Assembly: GCF_004365355.1 (NCBI RefSeq)
Contig: NZ_SODP01000004.1
Coordinates: 124,001-188,000, forward strand
Direction: 5' to 3'
Length of the DNA: 64,000 nucleotides
Source: Kribbella pratensis
GTDB taxonomy: Bacteria; Actinomycetota; Actinomycetes; Propionibacteriales; Kribbellaceae
Shown here: piece by piece, positions 8,366-16,577 of the stretch
Position numbering within the stretch: the first letter of the stretch is position 1
Layout of the letters: the number at the start of each line of letters is the position of its first letter
Position numbers and translations under genes: made by a program
Notes under the pieces: model-generated
Told to the model about the DNA's origin: nothing
Seen by the model: only the letters and a program-made list of their open reading frames with translations
The model's database searches: none

Positions 8366-9365
8366 GCAACGCTCCCAGCCCCGCGCCGAGCAGCCCGGCG
8401 ACCCGCGTCATCGCGCCGACCCCGAGCGAGGACCTGAAGTCGTCGAACGCCTCCGCGGTCGTGTACTTCGGCTCGAACCCGAACTCGGTCCGCATCCGGG
8501 TCGTGTCCACGCCGCGTCCGAACGTGAGAAAGGTGATCTGGTCCGGCGAGAAGTCCGCGAGCCGGGCCCGCCGGACGGCAGCGGCCGTGCTGGACGCGGT
8601 GAACGACGGCAGCCGCACCGTCGGGCGGCCGAGCCGGCGGATCGCCTGGGACAGCGAGATGATGCCGTCGCCGGCCAGGTTGAAAGTCCCGGGAAGGTCG
8701 TTGACGGTCGCGCGCTGGATCGCCTCGACGCCGTCGTCCTCGTGCAGGAACTGCAGGCGGGCGTCGTACCCGAAGACGGTCGGGACCACCGGGAGAGCGA
8801 AGTACCGCGTCATCGGGGAATCGGTCTTCGGGCCGATCCAGTTCGCCATCCGGAGCGTGGTGACGCAGACGTCGGGGCGGCGCCGGGCGAACCCGCGCAC
8901 GTAGCCCTCGACCTCGACCGCGTCCTTGCTCAGCCCGTGGTGATGGATCGCCCGCGGCGCCATCTCCTCGGTGAACATGGCCGGATCGCGCGGACCGGCG
9001 CCGTACACGGTCGTCGAGGACTTGACCACCAGCTTGGCCACGCCGGACGCCTTCTGGCAGGCGGCGAGCAGCTGCATGGTGCCGATGACGTTGATCTCCT
9101 TCATCGACGAACGGCCGCCGGCACTGCCGGGGGTCGCCACGACGCCCGTGTGGACGACCGTATCCACGCCTTCGGCCGCGATCACCTTGGCGATCACGGG
9201 GTTGCGGATATCGGCCCGGACGAACCGGACCCGGCCGAGCTCGGCCCGCGGCGGGACCACGTCGACCCCGAGCACGGTACCGATCGCCGGGTCGTCGGCC
9301 AGCCTTCGGGCACAGCGAGCACCGGCGTCCCGCGAGACGCCGGTCACCATCACTACCTGTGCCAC
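8358..9365 (-). CDS. NAD-dependent epimerase/dehydratase-like SDR protein
   Basis: A 335-residue extended short-chain dehydrogenase/reductase. The N-terminus has a Rossmann site in a variant form (MVTGVSRDAGARCARRL) and the substrate-side Ser/Thr motif SSTTVYG. The catalytic YxxxK is altered: the segment reads HHGLSKDAVE, with His where Tyr should be and the Lys retained. It may therefore bind NAD(P) and substrate without ordinary catalysis. It overlaps the PlsC-type gene, which suggests a linked lipid or envelope role. The GTG start is 45 bases after bS22. Confidence 0.82.
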   Translation of the reverse strand: MAQVVMVTGVSRDAGARCARRLADDPAIGTVLGVDVVPPRAELGRVRFVRADIRNPVIAKVIAAEGVDTVVHTGVVATPGSAGGRSSMKEINVIGTMQLLAACQKASGVAKLVVKSSTTVYGAGPRDPAMFTEEMAPRAIHHHGLSKDAVEVEGYVRGFARRRPDVCVTTLRMANWIGPKTDSPMTRYFALPVVPTVFGYDARLQFLHEDDGVEAIQRATVNDLPGTFNLAGDGIISLSQAIRRLGRPTVRLPSFTASSTAAAVRRARLADFSPDQITFLTFGRGVDTTRMRTEFGFEPKYTTAEAFDDFRSSLGVGAMTRVAGLLGAGLGALRG

Positions 9366-9410
9366 GAGCTACCCCCAGCCGGACCGGGCGCGGCGAACAG
9401 TACCTGCCGG

Positions 9411-9512
9411 CTACTTGCCGAGCTTGCGGCGCTGAACCCGCGTCTTCTTCAGCAGCTTGCGGTGCTTCTTCTTCGCCATACGCTTGCGGCGCTTCTTGAT
9501 TACGGAACCCAC
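9411..9512 (-). CDS. Small ribosomal protein bS22 (AURKAIP1/COX24 domain)
   Basis: A 33-residue, extremely basic protein starting at GTG (GSVIKKRRKRMAKKKHRKLL) and ending RVQRRKLGK. It matches the AURKAIP1/COX24-domain peptides of actinobacteria, described as a small subunit protein (bS22) in mycobacterial ribosome structures. About half the residues are Lys or Arg. It is easily missed because of its size and lies upstream of, and on the same strand as, the SDR and PlsC-type genes. Streptomyces has the same small gene in this neighbourhood. Confidence 0.93.
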   Translation of the reverse strand: MGSVIKKRRKRMAKKKHRKLLKKTRVQRRKLGK

Positions 9513-9622
9513 GTCTGACCATCCAAACTCAAAGAGAACGTCGGCAAAGCTTACCTGTAGGTCACTCCCGCAACCTAAAGCAGCCTCCTCCACTAAACTT
9601 GACGTGACCTGGGGAGGTTGTT

Positions 9623-10285
9623 GTGAGGGCTCGGTACGACGGTCTGGCGGAGTGGTACGACGAGCGGTTCGTGGTCGACGCGGAGACACATCAGCCGGGG
9701 ATCCTGGACCTGCTCGGGACCGGTTCAGGCCCCTGTCTGGACATCGGCTGCGGCACCGGGCGGAACTTCGAGACCATCCGGGCCAGCGGCCGCATACCGG
9801 TCGGCATCGACTACTCCACGGATCAGTTGCAGCGCGCCCGGACCCGCACCGACGGTCCTCTCGTGCATGGAGACGCCGCCGCGCTTCCGTTCGCCGACAC
9901 GTCGTTCGACACCGCGATCTCAATGTGGATCTCGACGGACGTGGACGACTTCAACGCGGTCCTGCTCGAGGCGGCGCGAGTGCTGCGCCCGGGCGGGGTG
10001 CTGGTCGCGTACGGCGTACACCCCTGCTTCAACGGACCGCATGTCCTCTACGAGGAGGACGGCCGACGGACCGCCTACCCCACGTACCGGCAGTCCGGCT
10101 GGCACCACGAGTCCCCATGGTGGAGCGCGGAAGGCATCCGTCGCCGGATCGGAATGCGCCACGTCCCACTGGCCGAGTACCTGAACGCGATCATCACATC
10201 CGGCCTGACCGTCGAGCGCTTCGAGGAACCGGCCGGCCCCGACATCCCACACGCCCTGGCCTTCCGCGCCCGCCGCCCGGAGTGA
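9623..10285 (+). CDS. Class I SAM-dependent methyltransferase
   Basis: This 220-residue protein has the SAM-binding motif I DIGCGTGRNFETI (about residues 38-50), an acidic motif II region (GIDYSTDQL), and the post-I segment GDAAALPFADTSFD typical of Methyltransf_11 enzymes. The GTG start follows GGGGAGG by 5 bases. It is divergent from the bS22 gene and followed by a GNAT acetyltransferase. The substrate cannot be deduced. Confidence 0.85.
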   Translation: MRARYDGLAEWYDERFVVDAETHQPGILDLLGTGSGPCLDIGCGTGRNFETIRASGRIPVGIDYSTDQLQRARTRTDGPLVHGDAAALPFADTSFDTAISMWISTDVDDFNAVLLEAARVLRPGGVLVAYGVHPCFNGPHVLYEEDGRRTAYPTYRQSGWHHESPWWSAEGIRRRIGMRHVPLAEYLNAIITSGLTVERFEEPAGPDIPHALAFRARRPE

Positions 10286-10316
10286 TGATGTCGGTGGGGC
10301 TTGATGTACTGCACGC

Positions 10317-10799
10317 ATGGTGACTCTGGATCCTTGGACTGAGCTGGATTTCTCCCTGCTCGAGCGGTGCAATACGGCCGAAATGACGGCATACCTGGGC
10401 GGCCCGGAGACGTCGGAGAAGCTGCGGGACCGGCACCAGAAGTACGTCGCGAACGACTTTGTCGGCCAGATGTTCGTGATCGTCACCGCGGAGGGTGAGC
10501 GGGCCGGGTCGGTCGGGTACTGGGAGCACAGTGAGGGCAGCGAGACCGTCTGGGAAACGGGGTGGGCGATCCTGCCCGAGTTCCAGGGGCGGGGACTCGC
10601 GACGGCGGCGGTGAACGAGGTAGCGAAGGTTGCTGCTGCGGCCGGCACGCATCGGACGCTGCACGCCTACCCGGGGGTGGCGAACGGGGCGTCCAATGCG
10701 TTGTGCCGGAAGGCTGGATTCACCTTGCTCGGTGAGCGCGACTTCGAGTACCCGAAAGGACACTGGATGCGCTGCAACGACTGGAGTCTCGACCTCTAG
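10317..10799 (+). CDS. GNAT-family N-acetyltransferase
   Basis: This 160-residue protein has the GNAT core with the acetyl-CoA pyrophosphate loop in ILPEFQGRGLATAAV (QxxGxG/A form, about residues 88-102) and a following LHAYPGVANGASNALCRKAGF segment that fits the conserved Asn-x-x-Ser region of RimJ-like acetyltransferases. The ATG is 31 bases after the methyltransferase stop, so the two may be co-transcribed. The acceptor is unknown. Confidence 0.85.
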   Translation: MVTLDPWTELDFSLLERCNTAEMTAYLGGPETSEKLRDRHQKYVANDFVGQMFVIVTAEGERAGSVGYWEHSEGSETVWETGWAILPEFQGRGLATAAVNEVAKVAAAAGTHRTLHAYPGVANGASNALCRKAGFTLLGERDFEYPKGHWMRCNDWSLDL

Positions 10800-10865
10800 G
10801 CAGCCTTGCGGACTGCCACTGGGGCGACCTGGGAGCCCGCTGGCAATGCGCAGTACGGTGGTCGC

Positions 10866-11081
10866 ATGGCGTACGTCGTCTTTATCGCCGGGCTCGTGGT
10901 GGTGCTCGCGGGGCTGGCCTGGTTCGCTTCCTGGGCGAAGCGGCGCGGGCACGGGTCCGGGGTGGCCGGCGCGCTCGCGGCGTACGACGAGGCCTATCGG
11001 ACGACCGCGCATCAGTCGCACCACGAGTTGCGGCAGCAGGCCGACCGGAAGTCCGAGAGCGGATCGCCGGACGATCTTTAG
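10866..11081 (+). CDS. Small single-pass membrane protein
   Basis: A 71-residue protein: one N-terminal membrane helix (VVFIAGLVVVLAGLAWFASW, about residues 4-23), a basic stop-transfer KRRGHG, then a hydrophilic tail with HQSHHELRQQADRK. I recognise no family. The start was placed at the ATG giving an N-terminal helix. Its stop overlaps by 4 bases the end of the convergent SARP gene. Confidence 0.65.
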   Translation: MAYVVFIAGLVVVLAGLAWFASWAKRRGHGSGVAGALAAYDEAYRTTAHQSHHELRQQADRKSESGSPDDL

Positions 11082-12874
11082 CGCAGGAAGTCCGCTATCG
11101 GGCCTAGCGTGAGCAGACCGCTGCCGGCCGCGTGCTCGTCTGCGGCTGGTGCCAGCGCTGCCTGCGCTTTCTCGAGCAGCTGACCGTCGCCTGAGTGCCG
11201 GGCCGCATGTGCGGTCAGCGCCCAGTAGGTCTCCAGTAGGAGCCCAGGCGGTGGAGTCAGCGAGCCCTTCACCCACGGGGTGTGTGGCCCGTAGTCCGCC
11301 TCGGGGATCGGCTGGTCGTGACGGATGGCGTGCGCGGCCAACGCCAGCGGGAGCAGACCGTCACTCAGACCGGGCATGCCGGCCCCGTTCAACAGGGCAG
11401 CGGCGGCGCGGTAGGACTCGGGAGTGTCGTCGCGAAGGGCGGCGTACCAGCGGGTGAAGACGCCCACGAGCGGGAGTTCGTGACGAGCGGCCAGCGCGTC
11501 TGCGGCTGTGGCATGTTCGTCGGCCGCCGCGTGGTCGGCCCGCGCACAGGCGGACTGGAGCCGGATCAGATGGCCGAGAACCTCATAGGTAAAGAGATCG
11601 TGGCGTTGCGAGAGGCTGACGAGCTCGGCGCCGATGGCGTCGCGTTCGGGAGCGAGCCCGGCTCGATGGAAGGTCTGCATGAAGACGCCGTTCAGCGTGA
11701 ACGCCAGCAGCGCTGGATCGTCCAGCCCGCGCGCGAGCTCCTCGGCCTCGAGCGCTGCCTCGCGAGGACGCGATGATCGCGACCCGCGCGATTCGAGTGC
11801 GATCGTGGCGAGGAGCCGAGCGCGGATGCTCGGGTGCTCCTGCGCCGGCAGGACCCGTTCGGCCGCAGCGACGATCGCCGCGGCCTGCGTCTCGTCGTCG
11901 GAGCGCGTCCAGATCGCCGGTACGTCGTACGCGCCGATGACACGCGCTGTCAGATCAGGGTCGGCCAGCTCCTCGGCGGCTGTGATGGCAGCCAAGCGGT
12001 GTCGACGAGCCGTCTCCAGCCCACCGCCGCCGGTGACCGCGAGATTGCGCAGCAGCCCGACCGTCGACTCGATCCGGGCACGTGTCCCGCCGACCACGCG
12101 GTCGTACGCCGCGGCCGTCTCCGCCCACACGCTCCCGGCAGGCGTGAGATGCGCGGCCCGGTTGAGTATGTCGGTCTCCAGCTGGCTGAGCGCCGGACCA
12201 GGATCGACGCCAAGCTGACCGACCAGAGTCTCGCGAGCGCGACGCAGTACGGCGAGAGCGTCGCCTTGCCGCTCGCTGCGATACAAGGCCAACGCCAGCA
12301 ACCGCCACGCGTCCTCACGCCACGGGTGCTCGGTCACGTGCGCATCAAGGTCCGGCACAGCCTCCCCCGCCAGCCCCAACGCCAGCCGTGCCTCACCTAC
12401 CCGCTCCATCGCCCGCAGCCGCAACTCGGTCAGCCGCGAACGCTCGGCCAGCGCCCACCCTTCATCCGCATACTCCGTGTACGCCGGACCGCGCCACAAG
12501 TCCAGCCCCGCAAGCAGTTTCAGCAACAACTCCCCCGGCGGCAACGACGCCTGCACAGCCGCTTCGAACCGCCAGGCATCCACCGCCTCGGTCCGCAACG
12601 CATAGCCAGGCCCTTCGGTCACCAGCAACCTGGCTGGTGTCCGCGGTTGCCGATCCGGCTCGATCGCCCGCCGAAGCGCAGCCACGAACGTCCGCAACGC
12701 ACTCAACGACCCCGGCGGCGGATCCACCCACAAGTCATCCACGAGCACACTCGCCGGCACGACCCGCCCTCGCGCCACGATCAACCGAGCGAGCACCGCC
12801 CGGTGCCGCGGCCCCTTCAGATCAACCGGCTCCCCGTCCCAGGCCACCACCGGCCCGAGCACCCCGAACTCCAC
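11078..12874 (-). CDS. SARP-like regulator with BTAD domain
   Basis: A 598-residue AfsR/DnrI/SARP-type regulator. Residues 1-95 form the OmpR-like winged helix (FGVLGPVVAWDGEPVDLKGPRHRAVLA, reading over the first 30), followed by the bacterial transcriptional activation domain (about 95-240) and a long TPR-like helical C-terminus of Ala/Leu/Arg-rich repeats. There is no NB-ARC ATPase domain, so it is medium-sized for the class. It is divergent from the hydrolase gene with only 56 bases between starts, and that gap holds two SARP-style heptamers. It probably controls the hydrolase, itself, or both. Confidence 0.85.
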   Translation of the reverse strand: MEFGVLGPVVAWDGEPVDLKGPRHRAVLARLIVARGRVVPASVLVDDLWVDPPPGSLSALRTFVAALRRAIEPDRQPRTPARLLVTEGPGYALRTEAVDAWRFEAAVQASLPPGELLLKLLAGLDLWRGPAYTEYADEGWALAERSRLTELRLRAMERVGEARLALGLAGEAVPDLDAHVTEHPWREDAWRLLALALYRSERQGDALAVLRRARETLVGQLGVDPGPALSQLETDILNRAAHLTPAGSVWAETAAAYDRVVGGTRARIESTVGLLRNLAVTGGGGLETARRHRLAAITAAEELADPDLTARVIGAYDVPAIWTRSDDETQAAAIVAAAERVLPAQEHPSIRARLLATIALESRGSRSSRPREAALEAEELARGLDDPALLAFTLNGVFMQTFHRAGLAPERDAIGAELVSLSQRHDLFTYEVLGHLIRLQSACARADHAAADEHATAADALAARHELPLVGVFTRWYAALRDDTPESYRAAAALLNGAGMPGLSDGLLPLALAAHAIRHDQPIPEADYGPHTPWVKGSLTPPPGLLLETYWALTAHAARHSGDGQLLEKAQAALAPAADEHAAGSGLLTLGPIADFLR

Positions 12875-12890
12875 CCAGCCACCGTAGCGT

Positions 12891-12922
12891 GCTCATCGAA
12901 CGCTCATCTGCATCCGCCAGGC
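12891..12922 (+). promoter_or_regulatory. Heptamer direct repeats and -10 in SARP/hydrolase divergent promoter
   Basis: GCTCATC occurs at 12891-12897 and again at 12902-12908, an 11-base period on one face of the helix. Eight bases after the second copy comes CAGGCT (12917-12922), a possible -10, and the hydrolase GTG follows at 12931. SARP activators are known to bind heptameric direct repeats with 11-base period placed 8 bases before the -10. Confidence 0.5.
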
Positions 12923-12930
12923 TGATCGGC

Positions 12931-13782
12931 GTGAACGAATTCGACTATCACCAGGTCCACGCGAACGGCCTGACCTTCAACGTTGCGGTCGCCGGTACCG
13001 GCACGCCGGTGGTACTGCTTCATGGGTTTCCGCAGACGCATCTGATGTGGCGGCATGTCGGGCGGGAGTTGGCGGCGGAGTACACCGTGATCTGTCCGGA
13101 CCTTCGGGGGTACGGCGGGAGTGACAAGCCGGACGGGGACTACTCGAAGCGGGCGATGGCGGCGGATGTCGTCGCGGTGGCCCGGGAGCTCGGGCATTCA
13201 CGGTTTGCACTGGTAGGGCATGACCGGGGTGCGTTGGTGGCGTCCCGGGCCGGGCTCGATCATCCGGAGGTGGTCTCGCACCTGATGTGCTTGGACGTGT
13301 TGCCGACGCTCGACATGTGGGAGGTGATGCAAGGGACGAGCGCGGCGGTGGGGTTCCATCTCTACCTGATGGCGCAGCCGGCCGGGTTGCCGGAACGGAT
13401 GATCGCCGCGAGCTCCGACGAGTTCTTCGGGTACTTCCTGGACCTATGGGCAAACGATCCGGCCGCGATCCCGGCCGACGTACGTGCCGCTTACCTGGCA
13501 GCCTGCAGGCGCGCGGTGCCGTCGATCGTCGCGGACTACCGGGCCTCGGCGACGATCGACGTGACACACGACGAGGAAGACCTTGCTCAGGGCAACAAGC
13601 TGCGGATGCCGGTCACGGTGATCCAGCAGGACTGGGGCGCCGCCCTCGGCTTCGACGCGGCCGCCCGCTGGAAGGCCTGGGCGACCGACCTCCACCACCA
13701 GACCACCACCGCCGGTCATTTCATGGCAGAGGAAGCGCCGGACGAGATCAGTGCCGCGATCCGCGCACTCCTCCAGCGCTGA
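12931..13782 (+). CDS. Alpha/beta hydrolase, haloacetate dehalogenase/epoxide hydrolase type
   Basis: This 283-residue alpha/beta hydrolase has the oxyanion motif LLHGFPQTHLMW, the family segment CPDLRGYGGSDKP and a nucleophile elbow GHDRGA with Asp98, not Ser. Asp nucleophiles mark haloalkane/haloacetate dehalogenases and epoxide hydrolases. The catalytic His is probably in TTAGHFMAEE near residue 266. The GTG start is chosen because the dehalogenase core begins about 10 residues later; upstream codons overlap the SARP gene and its promoter. The substrate is not fixed by sequence. Confidence 0.85.
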   Translation: MNEFDYHQVHANGLTFNVAVAGTGTPVVLLHGFPQTHLMWRHVGRELAAEYTVICPDLRGYGGSDKPDGDYSKRAMAADVVAVARELGHSRFALVGHDRGALVASRAGLDHPEVVSHLMCLDVLPTLDMWEVMQGTSAAVGFHLYLMAQPAGLPERMIAASSDEFFGYFLDLWANDPAAIPADVRAAYLAACRRAVPSIVADYRASATIDVTHDEEDLAQGNKLRMPVTVIQQDWGAALGFDAAARWKAWATDLHHQTTTAGHFMAEEAPDEISAAIRALLQR

Positions 13783-13810
13783 CGTATGTGTTCTTCCGGT
13801 CGCGGGCATG

Positions 13811-13849
13811 ACGAAGGGGCCGGTCCAGAGGTGGATCCGGCCCCTTCGT
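13811..13849. terminator. Bidirectional terminator
   Basis: ACGAAGGGGCCGG (13811-13823) pairs perfectly with CCGGCCCCTTCGT (13837-13849) across a 13-base loop. It separates the hydrolase gene from the convergent BldC-like gene. There is no long T tract. Confidence 0.8.
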
Positions 13850-13858
13850 CTCTCGTTG

Positions 13859-14074
13859 TTATCCGGCTTGGAAGAAGGCGCCTTTGAGGTAGTCGTGCAC
13901 GGCGTCCTCCGACACCCGGAACGAACGACCTACCCGCACCGCGGGGAGCTCTCCGGAGTGCACCAACCGGTACACCGTCATCTTGGACACGCGCATGGCC
14001 GTGGCGACTTCCGCCACGGTCAGGAACTTCACCTCGGCGAGCGGCTGCTCACCACCGGACTTCTTTGATGCCAT
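13859..14074 (-). CDS. BldC-like small MerR/excisionase-type DNA-binding protein
   Basis: A 71-residue protein consisting almost entirely of one winged helix-turn-helix: FLTVAEVATAMRVSKMTVYR followed by LVHSGELPAVRVGRSFRV, then a short tail ending FFQAG. This is the MerR-like excisionase family that includes BldC. The start (ATG, MASKKSGGE) is preferred because a longer in-frame extension would run into the acuC stop region. It follows acuC on the same strand by 118 bases. Streptomyces carries a similar small regulator near its bS22 and acuC genes. Confidence 0.9.
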   Translation of the reverse strand: MASKKSGGEQPLAEVKFLTVAEVATAMRVSKMTVYRLVHSGELPAVRVGRSFRVSEDAVHDYLKGAFFQAG

Positions 14075-14192
14075 TGCGCACCGCACTTCCAGCACGGATC
14101 GTGCGCCGGCTTCCCCTCCGGCACCTCCGTCCGTGCATGCAACGAGCGTAGTGGCTGTTGGTACGAATGGGAAAGAGGGGGACTCCTGTGAC

Positions 14193-15368
14193 TCAGTATG
14201 TTGAATCAAGACCTAACAAAGGGAAGCTCGCGTCGCGTGTCGCCTTGATCGCGCGGTCGAGCCAGGTGTTCGGGTTGTAGCCGGACGACCAGTCGACGTA
14301 CTTCGCGTCCTGCCCGTCGGTCATCCGCATCGGGGCGACCCGGCCGAAGCGGATCTGGATCTCCTCGCGCCACCCCTCCGGCACCGCCGTCAGCGGGTCG
14401 ATCGGGTTGCCCGCGACGATCGCCAGCAGATGCGTCCAGGCCCGCGGTACGACGTCGATGATCGCGTAGCCACCGCCACCGGTAGCGACCCACTTACCGT
14501 CCGCCACCTCATGTGCAAGGTCGTGCAGGGCCGCGTACGCCGCCCGCTGCCCGTCGATCGTCTTCGTCAGGTGCGCCAGCGGATCCTCCACATGCGAGTC
14601 ACACCCGTGCTGCGTGACGAGCACCTGCGGCCGGAACGCCTTCACCACATCCGGCACGACAGCGTGGAACGCCCGCAACCAGCCCGCATCCCCAGTGCCG
14701 GGCGGCAGCGCAACATTGACCGCCGACCCCTCGGCGCCCGGCCCACCCGTCTCACCCGCACTCCCAGTACCCGGGAAGAGCGTGGTCGGCGACTCGTGCA
14801 AGCTCACGGTCAGCACTCGCGGATCGTTGTAGAACACGGCCTGTACGCCGTCCCCGTGGTGCACGTCGACGTCGACGTACGCCACCCGCTCGGCGCCGTG
14901 GTCGAGCAGCCACTGGATCGCGATCGCCGGGTCGTTGTACACGCAGAAGCCGCTGGCCTGGTTGGGCATCGCGTGGTGCAGACCGCCGGCGATGTTCGCG
15001 GCATGCAGTACGTCGCCCTCCCAGACCGCGCGCGCCGCCTCGACCGAAGCGCCGACGATCTGCGCCGAGACCTCGTGCATCCCCGGGAAGCAGTACGTGT
15101 CGGAGGTGCCGAGGCCGTGCACTGGATCGGCCTCGTCGGGGTGCTCCCCCGCGCTCTTCACCGCGGCGACGTACTCCGGGGTGTGCACGGTCTCGAGCAG
15201 CGCATCGTCGGCCGTCGGCGCGGGCACGACCTTCAAGTCGTCGAGTACGCCGAGCGCCCGCGCGAGCTTGATCGTCAGCTCCACGCGGATCGGACTCATC
15301 GGGTGCCCACGGCCGAAGTCGTACGCCGTCAATCCGTCGTCGAAGACCAGCAACGCCTCACCGCTCAT
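14193..15368 (-). CDS. acuC: Acetoin utilization AcuC-like histone deacetylase-family protein
   Basis: This 391-residue class I-type deacetylase shows AYVDVDVHHGDGVQAVF (metal Asp/His), LHESPTTLFPGTG, the tandem His region GLHHAMPNQASGFCVYND and the late GGGGY motif. AcuC proteins are thought to deacetylate acetyl-CoA synthetase or acetoin-related targets using Zn. The start MSGEALLVF is the family start; upstream codons lack similarity. The C-terminal tail LLGLDSTY uses rare AT-rich codons, including TTA. A four-helix membrane protein gene ends 18 bases upstream. Confidence 0.93.
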   Translation of the reverse strand: MSGEALLVFDDGLTAYDFGRGHPMSPIRVELTIKLARALGVLDDLKVVPAPTADDALLETVHTPEYVAAVKSAGEHPDEADPVHGLGTSDTYCFPGMHEVSAQIVGASVEAARAVWEGDVLHAANIAGGLHHAMPNQASGFCVYNDPAIAIQWLLDHGAERVAYVDVDVHHGDGVQAVFYNDPRVLTVSLHESPTTLFPGTGSAGETGGPGAEGSAVNVALPPGTGDAGWLRAFHAVVPDVVKAFRPQVLVTQHGCDSHVEDPLAHLTKTIDGQRAAYAALHDLAHEVADGKWVATGGGGYAIIDVVPRAWTHLLAIVAGNPIDPLTAVPEGWREEIQIRFGRVAPMRMTDGQDAKYVDWSSGYNPNTWLDRAIKATRDASFPLLGLDSTY

Positions 15369-15385
15369 GCACCTGACCTTAACCT

Positions 15386-15697
15386 TCACGCGCCAGGAAG
15401 CGCCTTCCCGAACCTGGCGCTCATCCAGTAAGCGCCTCGCCGGGCATGGAAGACGGTCATCACCACAGCACCGACAGCTCCGGCAATCAGCGACACCCAC
15501 ACATGGTCAGCCACATCAGCCAACGCGAGCAGTGACCCTGCGATCGCAAAGGCCGCCAGGCCGCCGATCGCGTTGTTGGTGGCCGAGTTCCCGGTCAGGT
15601 TCGGGAACTCGCGGCCGGTGATGCCCTGCACGAAATGGGGTATGCCGTTGAAGCCCATCAGTCCGGCCAGGAAGGCCAGCACGATCGCCTGGATCAT
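15386..15697 (-). CDS. Small membrane protein divergent from TetR regulator
   Basis: A 103-residue protein with three to four hydrophobic helices (AIVLAFLAGLMGFNGIPHF; NNAIGGLAAFAIAGSLLALA; VSLIAGAVGAVVMTVF) and a conserved-looking GIPHFVQGITGREFPNL loop. I do not recognise a characterised family. It starts 86 bases from the divergent TetR gene, and two TetR-style operators lie between them, so it is the likely target of that regulator. It may be co-transcribed with acuC downstream. Confidence 0.75.
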   Translation of the reverse strand: MIQAIVLAFLAGLMGFNGIPHFVQGITGREFPNLTGNSATNNAIGGLAAFAIAGSLLALADVADHVWVSLIAGAVGAVVMTVFHARRGAYWMSARFGKALPGA

Positions 15698-15711
15698 CGG
15701 AACAGCCTCGA

Positions 15712-15735
15712 TTCAGTCTACAAGTGTTGACTGAA
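15712..15735. promoter_or_regulatory. TetR operator, copy 1
   Basis: Inverted repeat TTCAGTCTAC-N4-GTTGACTGAA (9 of 10 arm positions pair). It is 15 bases from the membrane-protein start. A second copy with the same 24-base architecture lies 44 bases away. Confidence 0.75.
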
Positions 15736-15755
15736 CGGTAGACCGCAGAACGCCA

Positions 15756-15779
15756 TTGAGTCAACGTGCGTAGACTGAA
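15756..15779. promoter_or_regulatory. TetR operator, copy 2
   Basis: Inverted repeat TTGAGTCAAC-N4-GTAGACTGAA, essentially the reverse complement of copy 1. It ends 4 bases before the tetR ATG, so binding would block its own transcription or translation start. Centre-to-centre spacing to copy 1 is 44 bases, close to four helical turns. Confidence 0.75.
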
Positions 15780-15783
15780 GCTC

Positions 15784-16329
15784 ATGGCCACCAGGGTGGA
15801 ACAGCGGCAGCGGACCGAGGCGCGGATCCTGACCGCCGCACGCCGGCTGTTCGGCGAGCACGGCTTCGACCGGACGACGATCCGCGCGATCGCCACCGAA
15901 GCCGGCAGCGATCCCGGCCTGGTGATGCGGTACTTCGGATCGAAGGAGAAGCTGTTCGCGCAGGCGGCCGCGATCCCCGCGGACGGGCCGATCGAGGGTT
16001 CGCCGAAGCAGATCGCCCAGCAGCTCACCGCGGCACTGACCGACAAGCTGGCCGACGAGCCCGCGGCTGCCCTCGCCGCTCTACGGGCGATGTTCAGCTA
16101 TCCCGAGGCCGCCGAGGAGGTGCGCGCGGCGATGACCTCGCAGCAGCGGCAGGTCGCGGCGCACTTGCCGGGGGACGACGCCGTACTGCGGTCCGGGGTG
16201 ATCGGAGCGTTGACGCTCGGGCTGGTGATCAGTCGCCACCTGGTCCGGCTGGACGGATTGGACGCGTCACCGGAGGAATTGATCGCGGTCGTCGGCCCGC
16301 TCATCGAGGAGCTGACGACGGGCGCCTGA
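15784..16329 (+). CDS. TetR-family transcriptional regulator
   Basis: A 181-residue TetR regulator. The DNA-binding domain spans residues 8-55 with the helix-turn-helix TTIRAIATEAGSDPGLVMRYF and the usual GSKEKLF start of the ligand domain. The C-terminal part resembles the AcrR/TetR_C actinobacterial type. The ATG lies directly after an operator copy, and the divergent gene encodes a small membrane protein. Autorepression and control of that protein are the simplest reading. The ligand is unknown. Confidence 0.92.
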   Translation: MATRVEQRQRTEARILTAARRLFGEHGFDRTTIRAIATEAGSDPGLVMRYFGSKEKLFAQAAAIPADGPIEGSPKQIAQQLTAALTDKLADEPAAALAALRAMFSYPEAAEEVRAAMTSQQRQVAAHLPGDDAVLRSGVIGALTLGLVISRHLVRLDGLDASPEELIAVVGPLIEELTTGA

Positions 16330-16339
16330 GACAAGGAAA

Positions 16340-16383
16340 AGACGGGTCGGCGCAACACCCCTCCCAGTCGCGCCGGCCCGTCT
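16340..16383 (+). terminator. Terminator after tetR
   Basis: AGACGGGTCGGCGC (16340-16353) pairs with GCGCCGGCCCGTCT (16370-16383) over 14 positions with one G-U pair and a 16-base loop, 10 bases after the tetR stop. Confidence 0.75.
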
Positions 16384-16577
16384 GTGGTCCAACAGTCGAT
16401 TCATCGGCGGCGGACTGCAAAGCGTTACAGAATTTGCAGGTTCCTGCAGACCTACGCCTGAACAGGCGCCGGACCGGGCCGTTTCCGCCCCGTTTCCGGG
16501 GTGATCCGACTGCGGACAGTGAGATTCGGACTTGCGGGTGCCACGGAGCAGGCCGCACAGTACCTCCCGTGAGGCAA

